From Mayamaea pseudoterrestris (taxonomy: Eukaryota > Bacillariophyta > Bacillariophyceae > Sellaphorales > Sellaphoraceae), in contig BROI01000002.1 of NCBI GenBank assembly GCA_027923505.1, forward strand, positions 1,922,001 through 1,986,000: a stretch of DNA of 64,000 nt, read 5' to 3'. Both the position numbers and the translations under genes were made by a program. The notes under the pieces were generated by a model. That model had not been told where the DNA came from, made no database searches, and saw only the letters and a list, made by a program, of their open reading frames with translations. Position 1 is the first letter of the stretch, and every line of letters starts with the position of its first letter. This document shows positions 48,661 to 56,911 of this stretch, one piece after another.

Positions 48661-48737
48661 TTTTTGATGGGCGGCGGAGGTGCGCAACGCGCGCGAAAAT
48701 GAAAAGCCGACTGAGTGCGGTTATTAGTTAGGGATAA
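48661..48737 (-). repeat. Right terminal inverted repeat
   Basis: Inverted copy of 46631-46706; the only visible difference is one inserted C after CAGTCGG. Confidence 0.9.
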
Positions 48738-48739
48738 TA

Positions 48740-49130
48740 GTCCCAAGTCGTCTCGCAAGTAGTCTTCCTTGACTTGCTTTAATATCTTTCCTCGACGCGA
48801 CTGCCGAAAGAAGGATTTGCGCTGGTAGAGGGTTGGTGCCGTTGTTACCAAGTCATTGGCGCCCAAGTCGTCGTCATCCATTATATCCTCCTCCTCCTCC
48901 TCCTCCTCGGGAGTGTCATAGTGGACTTGGTCCATTTCATCAATGTTATTTTCCAAGTCATACATGATGCTGCGTTTGTGATGATGTTGTGATCTTCCTT
49001 GGCATAATCCGCGATGTTGCAAAATCGATGGCTCGCGCGGTGTAGTCGGACTGGTACTACCCTGTCCCACTACGACACGTCTTGATTCTCGCGCTCGTTC
49101 CATCATCCGTTTTCGCCATGACTGATCCAT
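48740..49130 (-). CDS. DIS3: DIS3/RRP44 N-terminal segment, separated from its body
   Basis: An open leftward frame ending at the transposon boundary. It reads an acidic stretch (poly-Glu, about 48890-48910), then KSFFRQSRRGKILKQ and KEDYLRDDLG, which match the conserved N-terminus of DIS3 (yeast KVFVRSRNGG...VREHYLRSD; human VREHYLRDDIGC). Next to the other boundary the body begins with GCHYV, so removal of the element with one TA gives DDLG-LGCHYV, and with the TC model DDLG-CHYV, both in frame. ATGs at 49130, 49106 or 48965 may start it. Past the boundary the frame runs on through the transposon repeat to a stop at 48579. Confidence 0.88.
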
Positions 49131-49146
49131 TACAAAGCTTCCATCA

Positions 49147-50420
49147 ATGATGCGACGGCAGCGTCTCCTTTGTACACTCTTCACTACAGCAACAGCTCTG
49201 GTGACGGTCTTGTCGCTAGAAATGACTAGTAGAAGCCTAGTTCGGATATCTGAATCAGTGTGGAGAGCATCGGCAACCCAACACTCGCATCGAATACGAG
49301 AGTTGCTGCAACCTGGCTTGCTGCTGCCGGCTGAAACGACCAGGCAACAACGACGACCATCATCCGAGCATGAATCGAACGACTGGACGGCTCTTGATCC
49401 AAAACATCCAACGTACAACTTTTTAATCGAGTATTACGGACTCAAGGGAGGCAAAGGACCCCGACGATTAGCAAGATGGTCTCCCGATTTTGGAACGTTG
49501 CTAGCAGCTCATACGATAATGCGACAAGAAGATGGCAATGACATAAATACCGGACAGCAATATATCGGAATACTGCTTGAAGGAGCCAATCAAGATGACT
49601 TGGGAAGCACCTTGCATTTACGTGGCGCAGTTTCACATTCCGACGGCATTGTCTATTCACCACGACAGTTCTACTCCACTTACACCATGGAAGACGCCAC
49701 TCGCGCAGCAACAGCCTTTGTCTGGTATCGATCCATTCTAGAAGCAACGCTCAAAGCGGAACCCGTCTTGCACTGCTACGGCTTGCACGAATGGGCCATG
49801 CAGTACTGGCCCGACGATGGCATTGCACAGCAACCTCCTTCGGCAAAGTACCAAAGCCACTTGCCGCTCCGCGTAAATAGAACCACCATTAACGAAACGG
49901 TGGAACGCAAGGGTGTATCGTGTACGCACGTTGACGCGCTCCGCTTCTTTGCGCCGGCGGCGGCGCCACTGAACCACCACGGACAAGCTTTGCAACGAGT
50001 CGACCAGTTGAAACTCGAGCAACCAGCCTGCGTGCACGCGCACATGGATTTGCTCAAGATTGCACTAAAGCTACAACCATTCTGTGACTCTGTATTGCTG
50101 CAGCGAGTGTTGCAGGTTTGTTTGGAGGCGCGCCAGTTGGATGTTGCGGCGAGTCCGTACGACGTCACGACGAAGTATAACATATCAGCCATTGCCATTT
50201 TGAAACGCCACAGGGACGGGCCGAGTATAAGCGCAGGCAGTTACAGCTCATGCAGGAGACCAGACCGGTTCGGGAGGATTTGCTGCAAGCGTATCAAACG
50301 TTTATGAGTTGCGCGTTTGATGAATCAGTCTTGACGCTGGCCGAACAATCACCCATGGCGGAACGATTCGCCGTGGCTGCGCCGGGGAGCGAGCCGTGGA
50401 GACGGAATCTAGCCATATAA
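49147..50420 (+). pseudogene. Bacterial-type putative 3-methyladenine DNA glycosylase family gene with apparent frameshift
   Basis: The frame from 49147 (or better ATG 49222) carries HPTYNFLIEYYGLKGGKGPRR, RWSPDFG, CYGLHEWAMQYW, CTHVDALRFFAP, EQPACVHAHMDLLKIALK and LDVAASPYDV, a pattern recalled from an actinobacterial family annotated as 3-methyladenine DNA glycosylase; the activity is not established. After AIAI (T-run 50198-50201) the frame loses the pattern, while a second frame from 50202 continues it: ETPQGRAEYKRRQ to RRNLAI with a stop at 50418-50420. Either one T too few or two too many. This could be a real lesion, a sequencing error or, less likely, an unseen intron. It is divergent from the DIS3 5' end by under 100 bp. 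Confidence 0.72.
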
Positions 50421-50573
50421 AATTTTTATACTGGTGCATAATTATTAGTATTCTGTATAAATCGTAATGGTGAAGGCGACTCTGTATGTATGCAATGCAA
50501 TCTCACTTTTGTGTCAAATGCACAGTTGAAACTCAACACAATTCTCCGCGCTGCTTTACAAACTCTGTCACAT

Positions 50574-51518
50574 TTAGCTCCATCCCTGTTTCGTCATCCA
50601 CTGCTCAAAGCGGTAGCACTGGTTGTTCGTAAACCAGTTGCTCGCCAAGCAAGTGACGAGTAGCATTCGCATGTTCGTCTCGAATCCAACTGGATTGTCA
50701 CCACGATTTTTCTCGAGAGCGTCGTTGAGCGCTCGGACGCAGCCATAAATCTTGTTACGATCAATGGTATCTGGCTTGTTGTCAATGAATCGAGAAATTA
50801 TTTGGGACAATGCCACGACGGAATCGCGGCCGTAATTGTAGGTGCTGAGAGAGACTTCCGGGACGAGCAACTTTCCAATCAAATGCGACTTCCACTTGAC
50901 GATTTGCTTGTGCAAGCATTCCAATTCATCTTGCCGAGATTGCATAGTCGCTTGCAATGATGTCACTTGCAGCTTCAAAGTCCGAACATTGCTTTGGAGT
51001 TCTTGGCGTTGCTTGCTAGACGCTGCAGATTGATCGTTCGCCGTACGCAACTGTGTCGTCAGACGACCAAGCTCGGCATCGCGACGCTTCATGTCTGCCT
51101 TCAGTGTCTCGCATTCCTTCTTGAAGAGCTCAATCTTCTGCTCCAGCTCTTTTGTACGGCCAAAAGCTTGACAGCTTTTGTAGTGAGCTTCTGCATCGAC
51201 AATACTTCCAGTCCAGTTGCATCCGTGTTCATGATTGCCGCATTTCATTGTAATTTCAGTCCAAAGTCGGTATGACAACGAGCCTGCCTTCAAAGGCACC
51301 ATCTCAGTGTATGGTACGCGACAGGTCGGACAATCACTCGACTGTTTGAGTGCGGAAATGCAGGCCTGGCAAAACATGTGCTCGCAAGTAGCTGCCGCGA
51401 CGGGCGACATTGGCACTTCAAGGCAGATAGCGCAGGTCAAATGAGCAGACACCTCGTCCGGCTTCAAAGGAACAGGGAGACTACTCATGGCGCTGGTGCT
51501 CATTGGGTTGATGGACAC
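50574..51518 (-). CDS. RING/TRAF-type zinc finger E3-like protein, copy 1
   Basis: 314 residues. A C3HC4 RING (CAICLEVPM...CEHMFCQACI...CPTC) at about 30-70 is followed by a TRAF-type zinc finger (MKCGNHEHGCNWTGS to HYKSC), a coiled coil (about 120-215, KELEQKIELFKKECETLK and on) and a C-terminal helical domain with NYGRDSVVALSQIISRFIDN and the closing FEQWMTKQGWS. Expected to be a ubiquitin ligase. Paralogue of the gene at 51870-52736, which shares every part including the C-terminal domain. That domain is not one I recognise. Confidence 0.88.
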   Translation of the reverse strand: MSINPMSTSAMSSLPVPLKPDEVSAHLTCAICLEVPMSPVAAATCEHMFCQACISALKQSSDCPTCRVPYTEMVPLKAGSLSYRLWTEITMKCGNHEHGCNWTGSIVDAEAHYKSCQAFGRTKELEQKIELFKKECETLKADMKRRDAELGRLTTQLRTANDQSAASSKQRQELQSNVRTLKLQVTSLQATMQSRQDELECLHKQIVKWKSHLIGKLLVPEVSLSTYNYGRDSVVALSQIISRFIDNKPDTIDRNKIYGCVRALNDALEKNRGDNPVGFETNMRMLLVTCLASNWFTNNQCYRFEQWMTKQGWS

Positions 51519-51869
51519 TAGCAGACTCTGCCAGGAGCAACGACAACAACATAAGCAATTTCACGTCGCCGCGCTCGTCCGATCATTCTCGTTGGCGATG
51601 CGAATATCGTTTGATTTCATTCGCGCTAACCGTGAATGCGACATCTAGCTATCTAATTGCTACCAGAAGCAGTCCGATTTGGAATCATTCGTTCACCGTT
51701 GATGCGCGTCGCAGCGTCAAAACTTCCCAAGTACAGTAACATTACAAAAGTAGTGCGTATTTTATATAATATAGAGTGCGTCGCAAGCTGTTGATATCTC
51801 CAGCTCATAAAGCGTATTTCATATTATGCATATGAAATGAGCGTGTACGGAGCCCGGACGAAGCGATCC
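51519..51869. other. Spacer between RING paralogues
   Basis: 351 bp, AT-rich near 51740-51830. No gene or repeat supported. Confidence 0.5.
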
Positions 51870-52736
51870 TTAGCCACTCCAATTCTGCTCTGACATCCAC
51901 TGCGAAATTCTGCTTCGCTGTTGATTTGAAAACCAAGTGCTGGCATCGCATGTTGCGAGCAGCATCCTCATATCAACATAATAGAATTCCGGGTTGTCAT
52001 TGTAATTTCGCTCAAGATCCTTGTAGCATTGACTGACGCAATTAAAAATTCGATTAGAGTCAATATTGTTTGGCTTGTTTTCGAGGTATCGAGAGATGAG
52101 CTGCGACAGCTTGACAACGGAGTGTCTATTATAACCATAATTCCCCACGAACAGTTTCGGAAGCACGTCGTTGTCATGGTACACGGCTGCGAGTTGGGCT
52201 TTGGCAGAAGCCTTGGATGCTTCGAGCTTCAGCTCCAAGTTTTTATTCGTCTTTGAAAGATTACTTTCGTTGGTTCTGGAAGTTGCCAATTCTTGTTTGG
52301 CAGCGTCCAGCTGCTGCCGAAGCGACTCACGCCCACTGCGAAGGCTTTCCAGCTGCTGCTTGAGTGCTGCTATTTCCTCAAGTAGCTTCTTTGAGCGGTC
52401 AACAAGAGCGCAACTATGCATGTGCGTGATCGCGTCGACGATACTGCCGGTCCAAGGGCATCCACGGTCGTGGTTTCCGCACTTGACGTTAATCTCACTC
52501 CAAACGCGATAAATTAGCGATCCAGACTGCAAGGCGGTTACATTTGCGTTATGGGTGCGACAACTCGGGCAAAATGGACCAGCAGTTTGTCGATGCATGG
52601 ACAGACATTCCTTACAAAATAAATGCTGGCAAGGCGTCAAGGATGGCTCCGCCGGAACATTCATGCAAATTGCGCAAGTCAAGTGAGCCGAGACGTCGTC
52701 AGGCTTCAATGGAACTGGAGTTTGATGATTGCTCAT
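51870..52736 (-). CDS. RING/TRAF-type zinc finger E3-like protein, copy 2
   Basis: 288 residues with the same architecture as copy 1: RING (CAICMNVPA...CQHLFCKECL...CPSC), TRAF-type finger (VKCGNHDRGCPWTGS to MHSC), coiled coil of Gln/Lys/Leu-rich heptads and the C-terminal NYGYNRHSVVKLSQLISRYLE domain ending RISQWMSEQNWSG. The two genes are tandem and leftward with 351 bp between them. All RING ligands are present. Confidence 0.88.
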   Translation of the reverse strand: MSNHQTPVPLKPDDVSAHLTCAICMNVPAEPSLTPCQHLFCKECLSMHRQTAGPFCPSCRTHNANVTALQSGSLIYRVWSEINVKCGNHDRGCPWTGSIVDAITHMHSCALVDRSKKLLEEIAALKQQLESLRSGRESLRQQLDAAKQELATSRTNESNLSKTNKNLELKLEASKASAKAQLAAVYHDNDVLPKLFVGNYGYNRHSVVKLSQLISRYLENKPNNIDSNRIFNCVSQCYKDLERNYNDNPEFYYVDMRMLLATCDASTWFSNQQRSRISQWMSEQNWSG

Positions 52737-53060
52737 GATGATGAGCTGATCGGCGCGCTTAATAATTGTTCAAACTCGAACGAGAATATTTATTTGACAA
52801 GAAACGACAGAGCACAAGGTGTTTGATTCTCCATGCTCGATACTGTTTTGGCGACGTGCGAACGAGAGGCGCGGCAGAGCGCGACATGACAATTCATACG
52901 CGCTTTCATATTAAAGTTAGCTACCTCATGCGTCCAACCAGTACTGTACAAGTTTGCTTTGTATCAGCTTTGGACTCATATTTCACACAGTATACATAGA
53001 AGCCTAAAGCATTGTCTTCTAGACGCTTACAGTTGTAGCGGACCTACACCTTCTGTTGGA
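52737..53060. other. Intergenic region
   Basis: 324 bp. No gene or repeat supported. Confidence 0.5.
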
Positions 53061-53336
53061 TCAGCTCACGAAGTATTGCATCGGGTCGGGATCATGGGCA
53101 AGAATGCAACAGTTGACTAACAGTTGCCGAGCCGGCGGATTTCCGCCACTCTCCCACAACTCCATCATTCGCGGAACGATATTCAGTTCAGGCTTCAAGT
53201 CTGATGACGTCCTTCTCATGGCAATGGTTACCGACTGCGGCGTTGAAACGTAAGCCAAATCTTGGATAACGCCAGCCCCGGTATAAGGACCATGTTCTCG
53301 TGTGAAGTCTGGGCTAGGTTCGTCGTGGTGCGCCAT
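53061..53336 (-). CDS. Possible small protein of 91 residues
   Basis: An uninterrupted frame starting MAHHDEPSPDF and ending DPDPMQYFVS. It contains a plausible amphipathic helix (IVPRMMELWESGGNPPARQLLVN) and no signal peptide. The ATG is in a neutral context. I know no family for it; its composition looks more like real protein than most short frames here, so it is listed with low confidence. Confidence 0.4.
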   Translation of the reverse strand: MAHHDEPSPDFTREHGPYTGAGVIQDLAYVSTPQSVTIAMRRTSSDLKPELNIVPRMMELWESGGNPPARQLLVNCCILAHDPDPMQYFVS

Positions 53337-53980
53337 TGGTGCGCTGATATTTTGATCGTGGAGTCACGACGTCAATCTCTCAATCGTGCACGGTTAATCG
53401 TTTGACGAGAACGGGACCGCTCCCTTCATTTCAACCGCTGAACACTCTTTGCAAGCATGTCACTCCTCGATCAATGTTGCATCCGTCAGGCTCGACGTAT
53501 CAATGCCTGATTGCAGCACCATATACGGTATTGTATAAGGCAATCATCGACCATTCGTCATTGCCTCCCGGTATGCAGTTTGTGCTTGGTGCTATCTTTG
53601 TCACAATCCATCCAAGTTGAAGGTTCGACGAAAGATCCGAATACACTATGTGCATCAGTGTACTTTTATGTTCCAAGTGATAAAAGTTAACAACTTGAAG
53701 TTCTAAAGTGATATTCAATACTTCAAGGTGCACCTCAGATGTGAGTAAATTCGTTAGTCATGTATGCACGCATAAATTGTCAATTTGAATTGAAAACTCA
53801 CTTCACTTAACATTGTGGTTGAAGTTATCCCGATCAGATCCCATGGGGCGTCACAGCTTGCCGCTACGCTTATGAATCCACGTTTCGATGAGGCACGCAG
53901 CGATCAGGCCTCGTCCTGCAATGTGTACCTGCTTTAGTTATTGACTCTTGCTGTTACTAGAGTGAGCAGTTAATAGCAGA
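53337..53980. other. Intergenic region
   Basis: 644 bp between the small leftward frame and the histidine kinase. The sequence from 53640 to 53830 is AT-rich. Nothing supported; it should contain the kinase promoter. Confidence 0.5.
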
Positions 53981-56551
53981 ATGTTCATGCCAAGGAAGGT
54001 GGACGACCATTCGGCGTTAGGAGACTCCACGCAAAGAGTCATGAGCGACTCGCGCAGCTCACGCAAGCAGCCAAGCGCGAAGCGATTGCTCAAACATCGT
54101 GCAAGTACTGGATTAAGTAGCACTGCAAATGATAGAAGCAATGAACAGCATCTTGAACGAGGAGTCTCGCTAATAGTCGTCTGTCTACTAATTGGCATGG
54201 TCGGACTCGGTGTTGGTGCGACCATCTTAGCGATTGACATTCCTGAGCAAGCGCAGGCGCAGTCAAATCGGTTCCATAAAGTCGCCGATGAAGCATTCTT
54301 ACGATTTAACGGAGCGCTTGACGAGTACAAAGTCAGCGGTCTTTGGCTGCACCAGGCGTGCCACGATAGGAGAATGCCGAATTCGCAATTTCGTGACTTG
54401 TATCGACATATAACCTGGACGGGCGTTGAATTTCTGGGCCTGGCATGTGGACTCAATGTTACGGCAAGTGAGCGGCGTTATTTTGAAAATCAAAGTAGGA
54501 AATATTTGGCAAAGCGGTTTCCAGAGTTTCAGTATCGGGGCTTTACAGGTGTCACCTATAATGACACGACGGGAAAGACCGAGTCCGTACCTATGCCGAA
54601 CGCAACCTCATATTTCGTGGCTCATTTTGTCGAGCCTTTGGAAAATCCTTACAATCAACGAACCGTCGATTTTGATATGAGCACTTCAAGCTACCACAGA
54701 GAAGTCATTACTCAGGCGCTGGTTTCGGGAAATTTTTCTGTGACGGGACGTTTGAGCTACCTCCCTCCACCCAGCGATCCTGCACATCCATACGAATATA
54801 GCCTCATGATGGCTCATCCTGGACTGCCTGCAAACATTGACGAGGCTACAGGTACTGGACCATACGGCGACGCTGCAATCCTTGTCGTGCGCTTCAACGC
54901 GCTGCTTGAAAAGGCATATAATGATTTTAGCATAAGCGAAGAAACGACGCTATATGTTTACGATTCGACTCCATCGATTATTGATAAAAAGGGCCAGCCT
55001 GTCTACTTGGGTGGCGCAAGGCTTGGGCCGAGCAAGCTGTCAATCATTGCGGAAGCAAATTATTCGAGTCTTTGGAGTACGCCCAGGCAAGACAAGATTG
55101 TATCATTTGCCGGTCGGCAATGGTCCGTCGTTGTAATAGCGCCGCCAACTGCATACAAGCCAAACTACTTCCTTGCTATTTTCGGGGCCTTGATGATTGT
55201 TGTAGCAAGCGCTTGTGCAGCCATGTGGATTTTTGCAAGAACAAGAGCCAAAGCTGAAAAAACAGCCATTTTACTTGACAGTGCTGAAAGGGCGGCTAGG
55301 GCGCAGCGAGAACTGAATGACTTCATTGCTCATGAGGTTCGAAATCCCTTGTCTGCGGCAATAAGTGCAAATGAGTTTGTTTCTTTAGCGGTGAACGAGA
55401 TCCAACCGCTCATGACTCCAGAGTCGAAGCAACTAGTTTGCGAGGATGTACTCGTCATTGGCAATAGTCTGCGGTATATCAACGATCTGCTAAGATCGAT
55501 GCTTGATTTCCACTGCGTCCTGAGCAATCAAATCAGCGTGCAGAGCAAACCCGTTGGTATACGGCACGACATTTTTGATCATGTTGCATCAATGCTCTAT
55601 CACCGCGGATGTGGCTTTGACGTCCTTGTTGACTGCCCTGAAGAGCTCGTGGTGATGTCAGATCCGCTGCGTTTAAAACAGATTGTTTTAAATCTTGCTG
55701 TGAACGCTACTAAATTTGTCACGAAAGGCTATGTCCGTCTGCGCGCAGAATTAAAAGACAACATTGTTCACTTGTATGTTGAAGATTCTGGGCCTGGCAT
55801 TCCGCTCGATAGAAGGGAGCAACTTTTTAATAAATTTCAGCCAAGCCTTGACTCATTAAGTCAAGGAACAGGAATTGGCTTGTCACTATCAAAGCATTTG
55901 ATGGAGCTAATGGATGGTGATATACGATTAGATGACACATATCGTAGTAGCATTGATGGCTGTCCTGGTTGCCGCTTTATAGTCAATCTTAAAACTCGCC
56001 CGGTGACCTTGGAGTCGTCAAGATTCTTGGAAGAGCTAAATGACGAAGAAGAAGGAATAAGAATTTTGTCGGCAGCTTCTGCGGCGATGAACAAACAGGA
56101 CAGCGGGCATCTGAAGGCGAGCTTACTTTCTGTTGACACGGCATTACCTGACACTCTATCAGCTCTCTTCGTCGATGATGACTTCATTCTTCGAAAATTA
56201 TTTGTTCGGTCGATTAAGCGCTGTCGACCAAATTGGGCAATTTGTGAGGCAGCCAGTGGCGAGGCCGCGCTGCAGCTCATCCAAGATCGCGGGCCTAACA
56301 ATACGTTTGATGTCGTATTTTTAGACCAGTACATGGCGAGCACACAGAAGCAGCTGCTAGGGACCGAGACAGTCCGCTTGCTCCGATCAAAGGGTGTGCA
56401 TTCTGTGATCTGCGGCCTTTCAGCCAACGACATTGAAAATCAGTTTGTAGAGGCAGGGGCCGATTGCTTCTCCATGAAGCCACTACCTTGTGACAATGAC
56501 AATCTTGTCGTTGAGCTGAAGCGTATTCTAAATAGCAGAGAGCGATCTTAA
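53981..56551 (+). CDS. CHASE-domain hybrid histidine kinase
   Basis: 856 residues. Basic cytosolic N-terminus, membrane segment at about 62-85, an extracellular CHASE-type sensor (about 90-400, including GVEFLGLACGLNV and GFTGVTYND), second membrane segment at about 402-425, then the HisKA box with phospho-acceptor H451 in FIAHEVRNPLSAA, HATPase_c with N box (NLAVNATKF), DSGPGIP and GTGIGLSLSKHL, and a C-terminal receiver with FVDDDF, phospho-acceptor D782 in VVFLDQYM and the SMKPLP lysine. All catalytic motifs are present. CHASE kinases sense small molecules such as cytokinins in plants; the ligand here is unknown. One intronless frame. Confidence 0.93.
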   Translation: MFMPRKVDDHSALGDSTQRVMSDSRSSRKQPSAKRLLKHRASTGLSSTANDRSNEQHLERGVSLIVVCLLIGMVGLGVGATILAIDIPEQAQAQSNRFHKVADEAFLRFNGALDEYKVSGLWLHQACHDRRMPNSQFRDLYRHITWTGVEFLGLACGLNVTASERRYFENQSRKYLAKRFPEFQYRGFTGVTYNDTTGKTESVPMPNATSYFVAHFVEPLENPYNQRTVDFDMSTSSYHREVITQALVSGNFSVTGRLSYLPPPSDPAHPYEYSLMMAHPGLPANIDEATGTGPYGDAAILVVRFNALLEKAYNDFSISEETTLYVYDSTPSIIDKKGQPVYLGGARLGPSKLSIIAEANYSSLWSTPRQDKIVSFAGRQWSVVVIAPPTAYKPNYFLAIFGALMIVVASACAAMWIFARTRAKAEKTAILLDSAERAARAQRELNDFIAHEVRNPLSAAISANEFVSLAVNEIQPLMTPESKQLVCEDVLVIGNSLRYINDLLRSMLDFHCVLSNQISVQSKPVGIRHDIFDHVASMLYHRGCGFDVLVDCPEELVVMSDPLRLKQIVLNLAVNATKFVTKGYVRLRAELKDNIVHLYVEDSGPGIPLDRREQLFNKFQPSLDSLSQGTGIGLSLSKHLMELMDGDIRLDDTYRSSIDGCPGCRFIVNLKTRPVTLESSRFLEELNDEEEGIRILSAASAAMNKQDSGHLKASLLSVDTALPDTLSALFVDDDFILRKLFVRSIKRCRPNWAICEAASGEAALQLIQDRGPNNTFDVVFLDQYMASTQKQLLGTETVRLLRSKGVHSVICGLSANDIENQFVEAGADCFSMKPLPCDNDNLVVELKRILNSRERS

Positions 56552-56911
56552 AAAAATGCGCAGCGGACGATTATGTACCGCTAGAATGGTAGAACACGCA
56601 GCCTGCGTGCTGCATATGGGTTATGTACAGCATTATGTGTTTTAGTTCCAAGTTCTCGGATTGAAGTCAAGCACAGCGAATAGACTTGCTTGGATTGCTT
56701 ATGTAACCAGCGAGCTATCGATATCGGTTACAGACATTTTAGATTCTTGCTAGTGAATTGGCTCAACTTTTAACAAGGGCATCCGTCGCAGTCGACTTTT
56801 CCTAGCTATCTGCGTTATAATATAATCATATAAAGATAATTCATTGATTACGCAACTTTCTACCATGAGCGATGCAATATACGGTTCTGCAGGCATAATC
56901 GAGTCTTTTCT
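56552..56911. other. Intergenic region, convergent 3' ends
   Basis: 360 bp between the histidine kinase and HSP110 genes, tail to tail. AT-rich from 56810; holds only 3' ends as far as can be seen. No tRNA-like fold recognised. Confidence 0.5.

Larger units (their letters stand above)
46631..48737. mobile_element. 2.1 kb TIR DNA transposon inserted in DIS3
   Basis: Flanked by inverted repeats of about 77 bp (46631-46706 and 48661-48737) that match except for one extra base. The ends read TTATCCCTAACT...AGTTAGGGATAA, with TA on both sides (46629-46630 and 48738-48739), the target of Tc1/mariner-type elements. A 2-bp TC duplication with three more bases in the repeats is the alternative. A short rightward frame with a YTDKVKVALVYEQLKEGN stretch near 47155-47255 may be a transposase HTH remnant. 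No intact transposase is visible, so it is a non-autonomous copy that also carries other repeats. Near-identical ends argue for a recent insertion. Confidence 0.85.

Noticed and set aside
48579-49418. A 279-residue leftward gene of its own
   Set aside because: Its end is transposon repeat and its beginning overlaps the divergent glycosylase-like gene; only the middle (48740-49130) matches DIS3.
56552-56640. tRNA-like sequence after the histidine kinase gene
   Set aside because: Stem-like CGCAGCCTGCGTGCTG pairing is present, but no cloverleaf with A and B boxes can be drawn.
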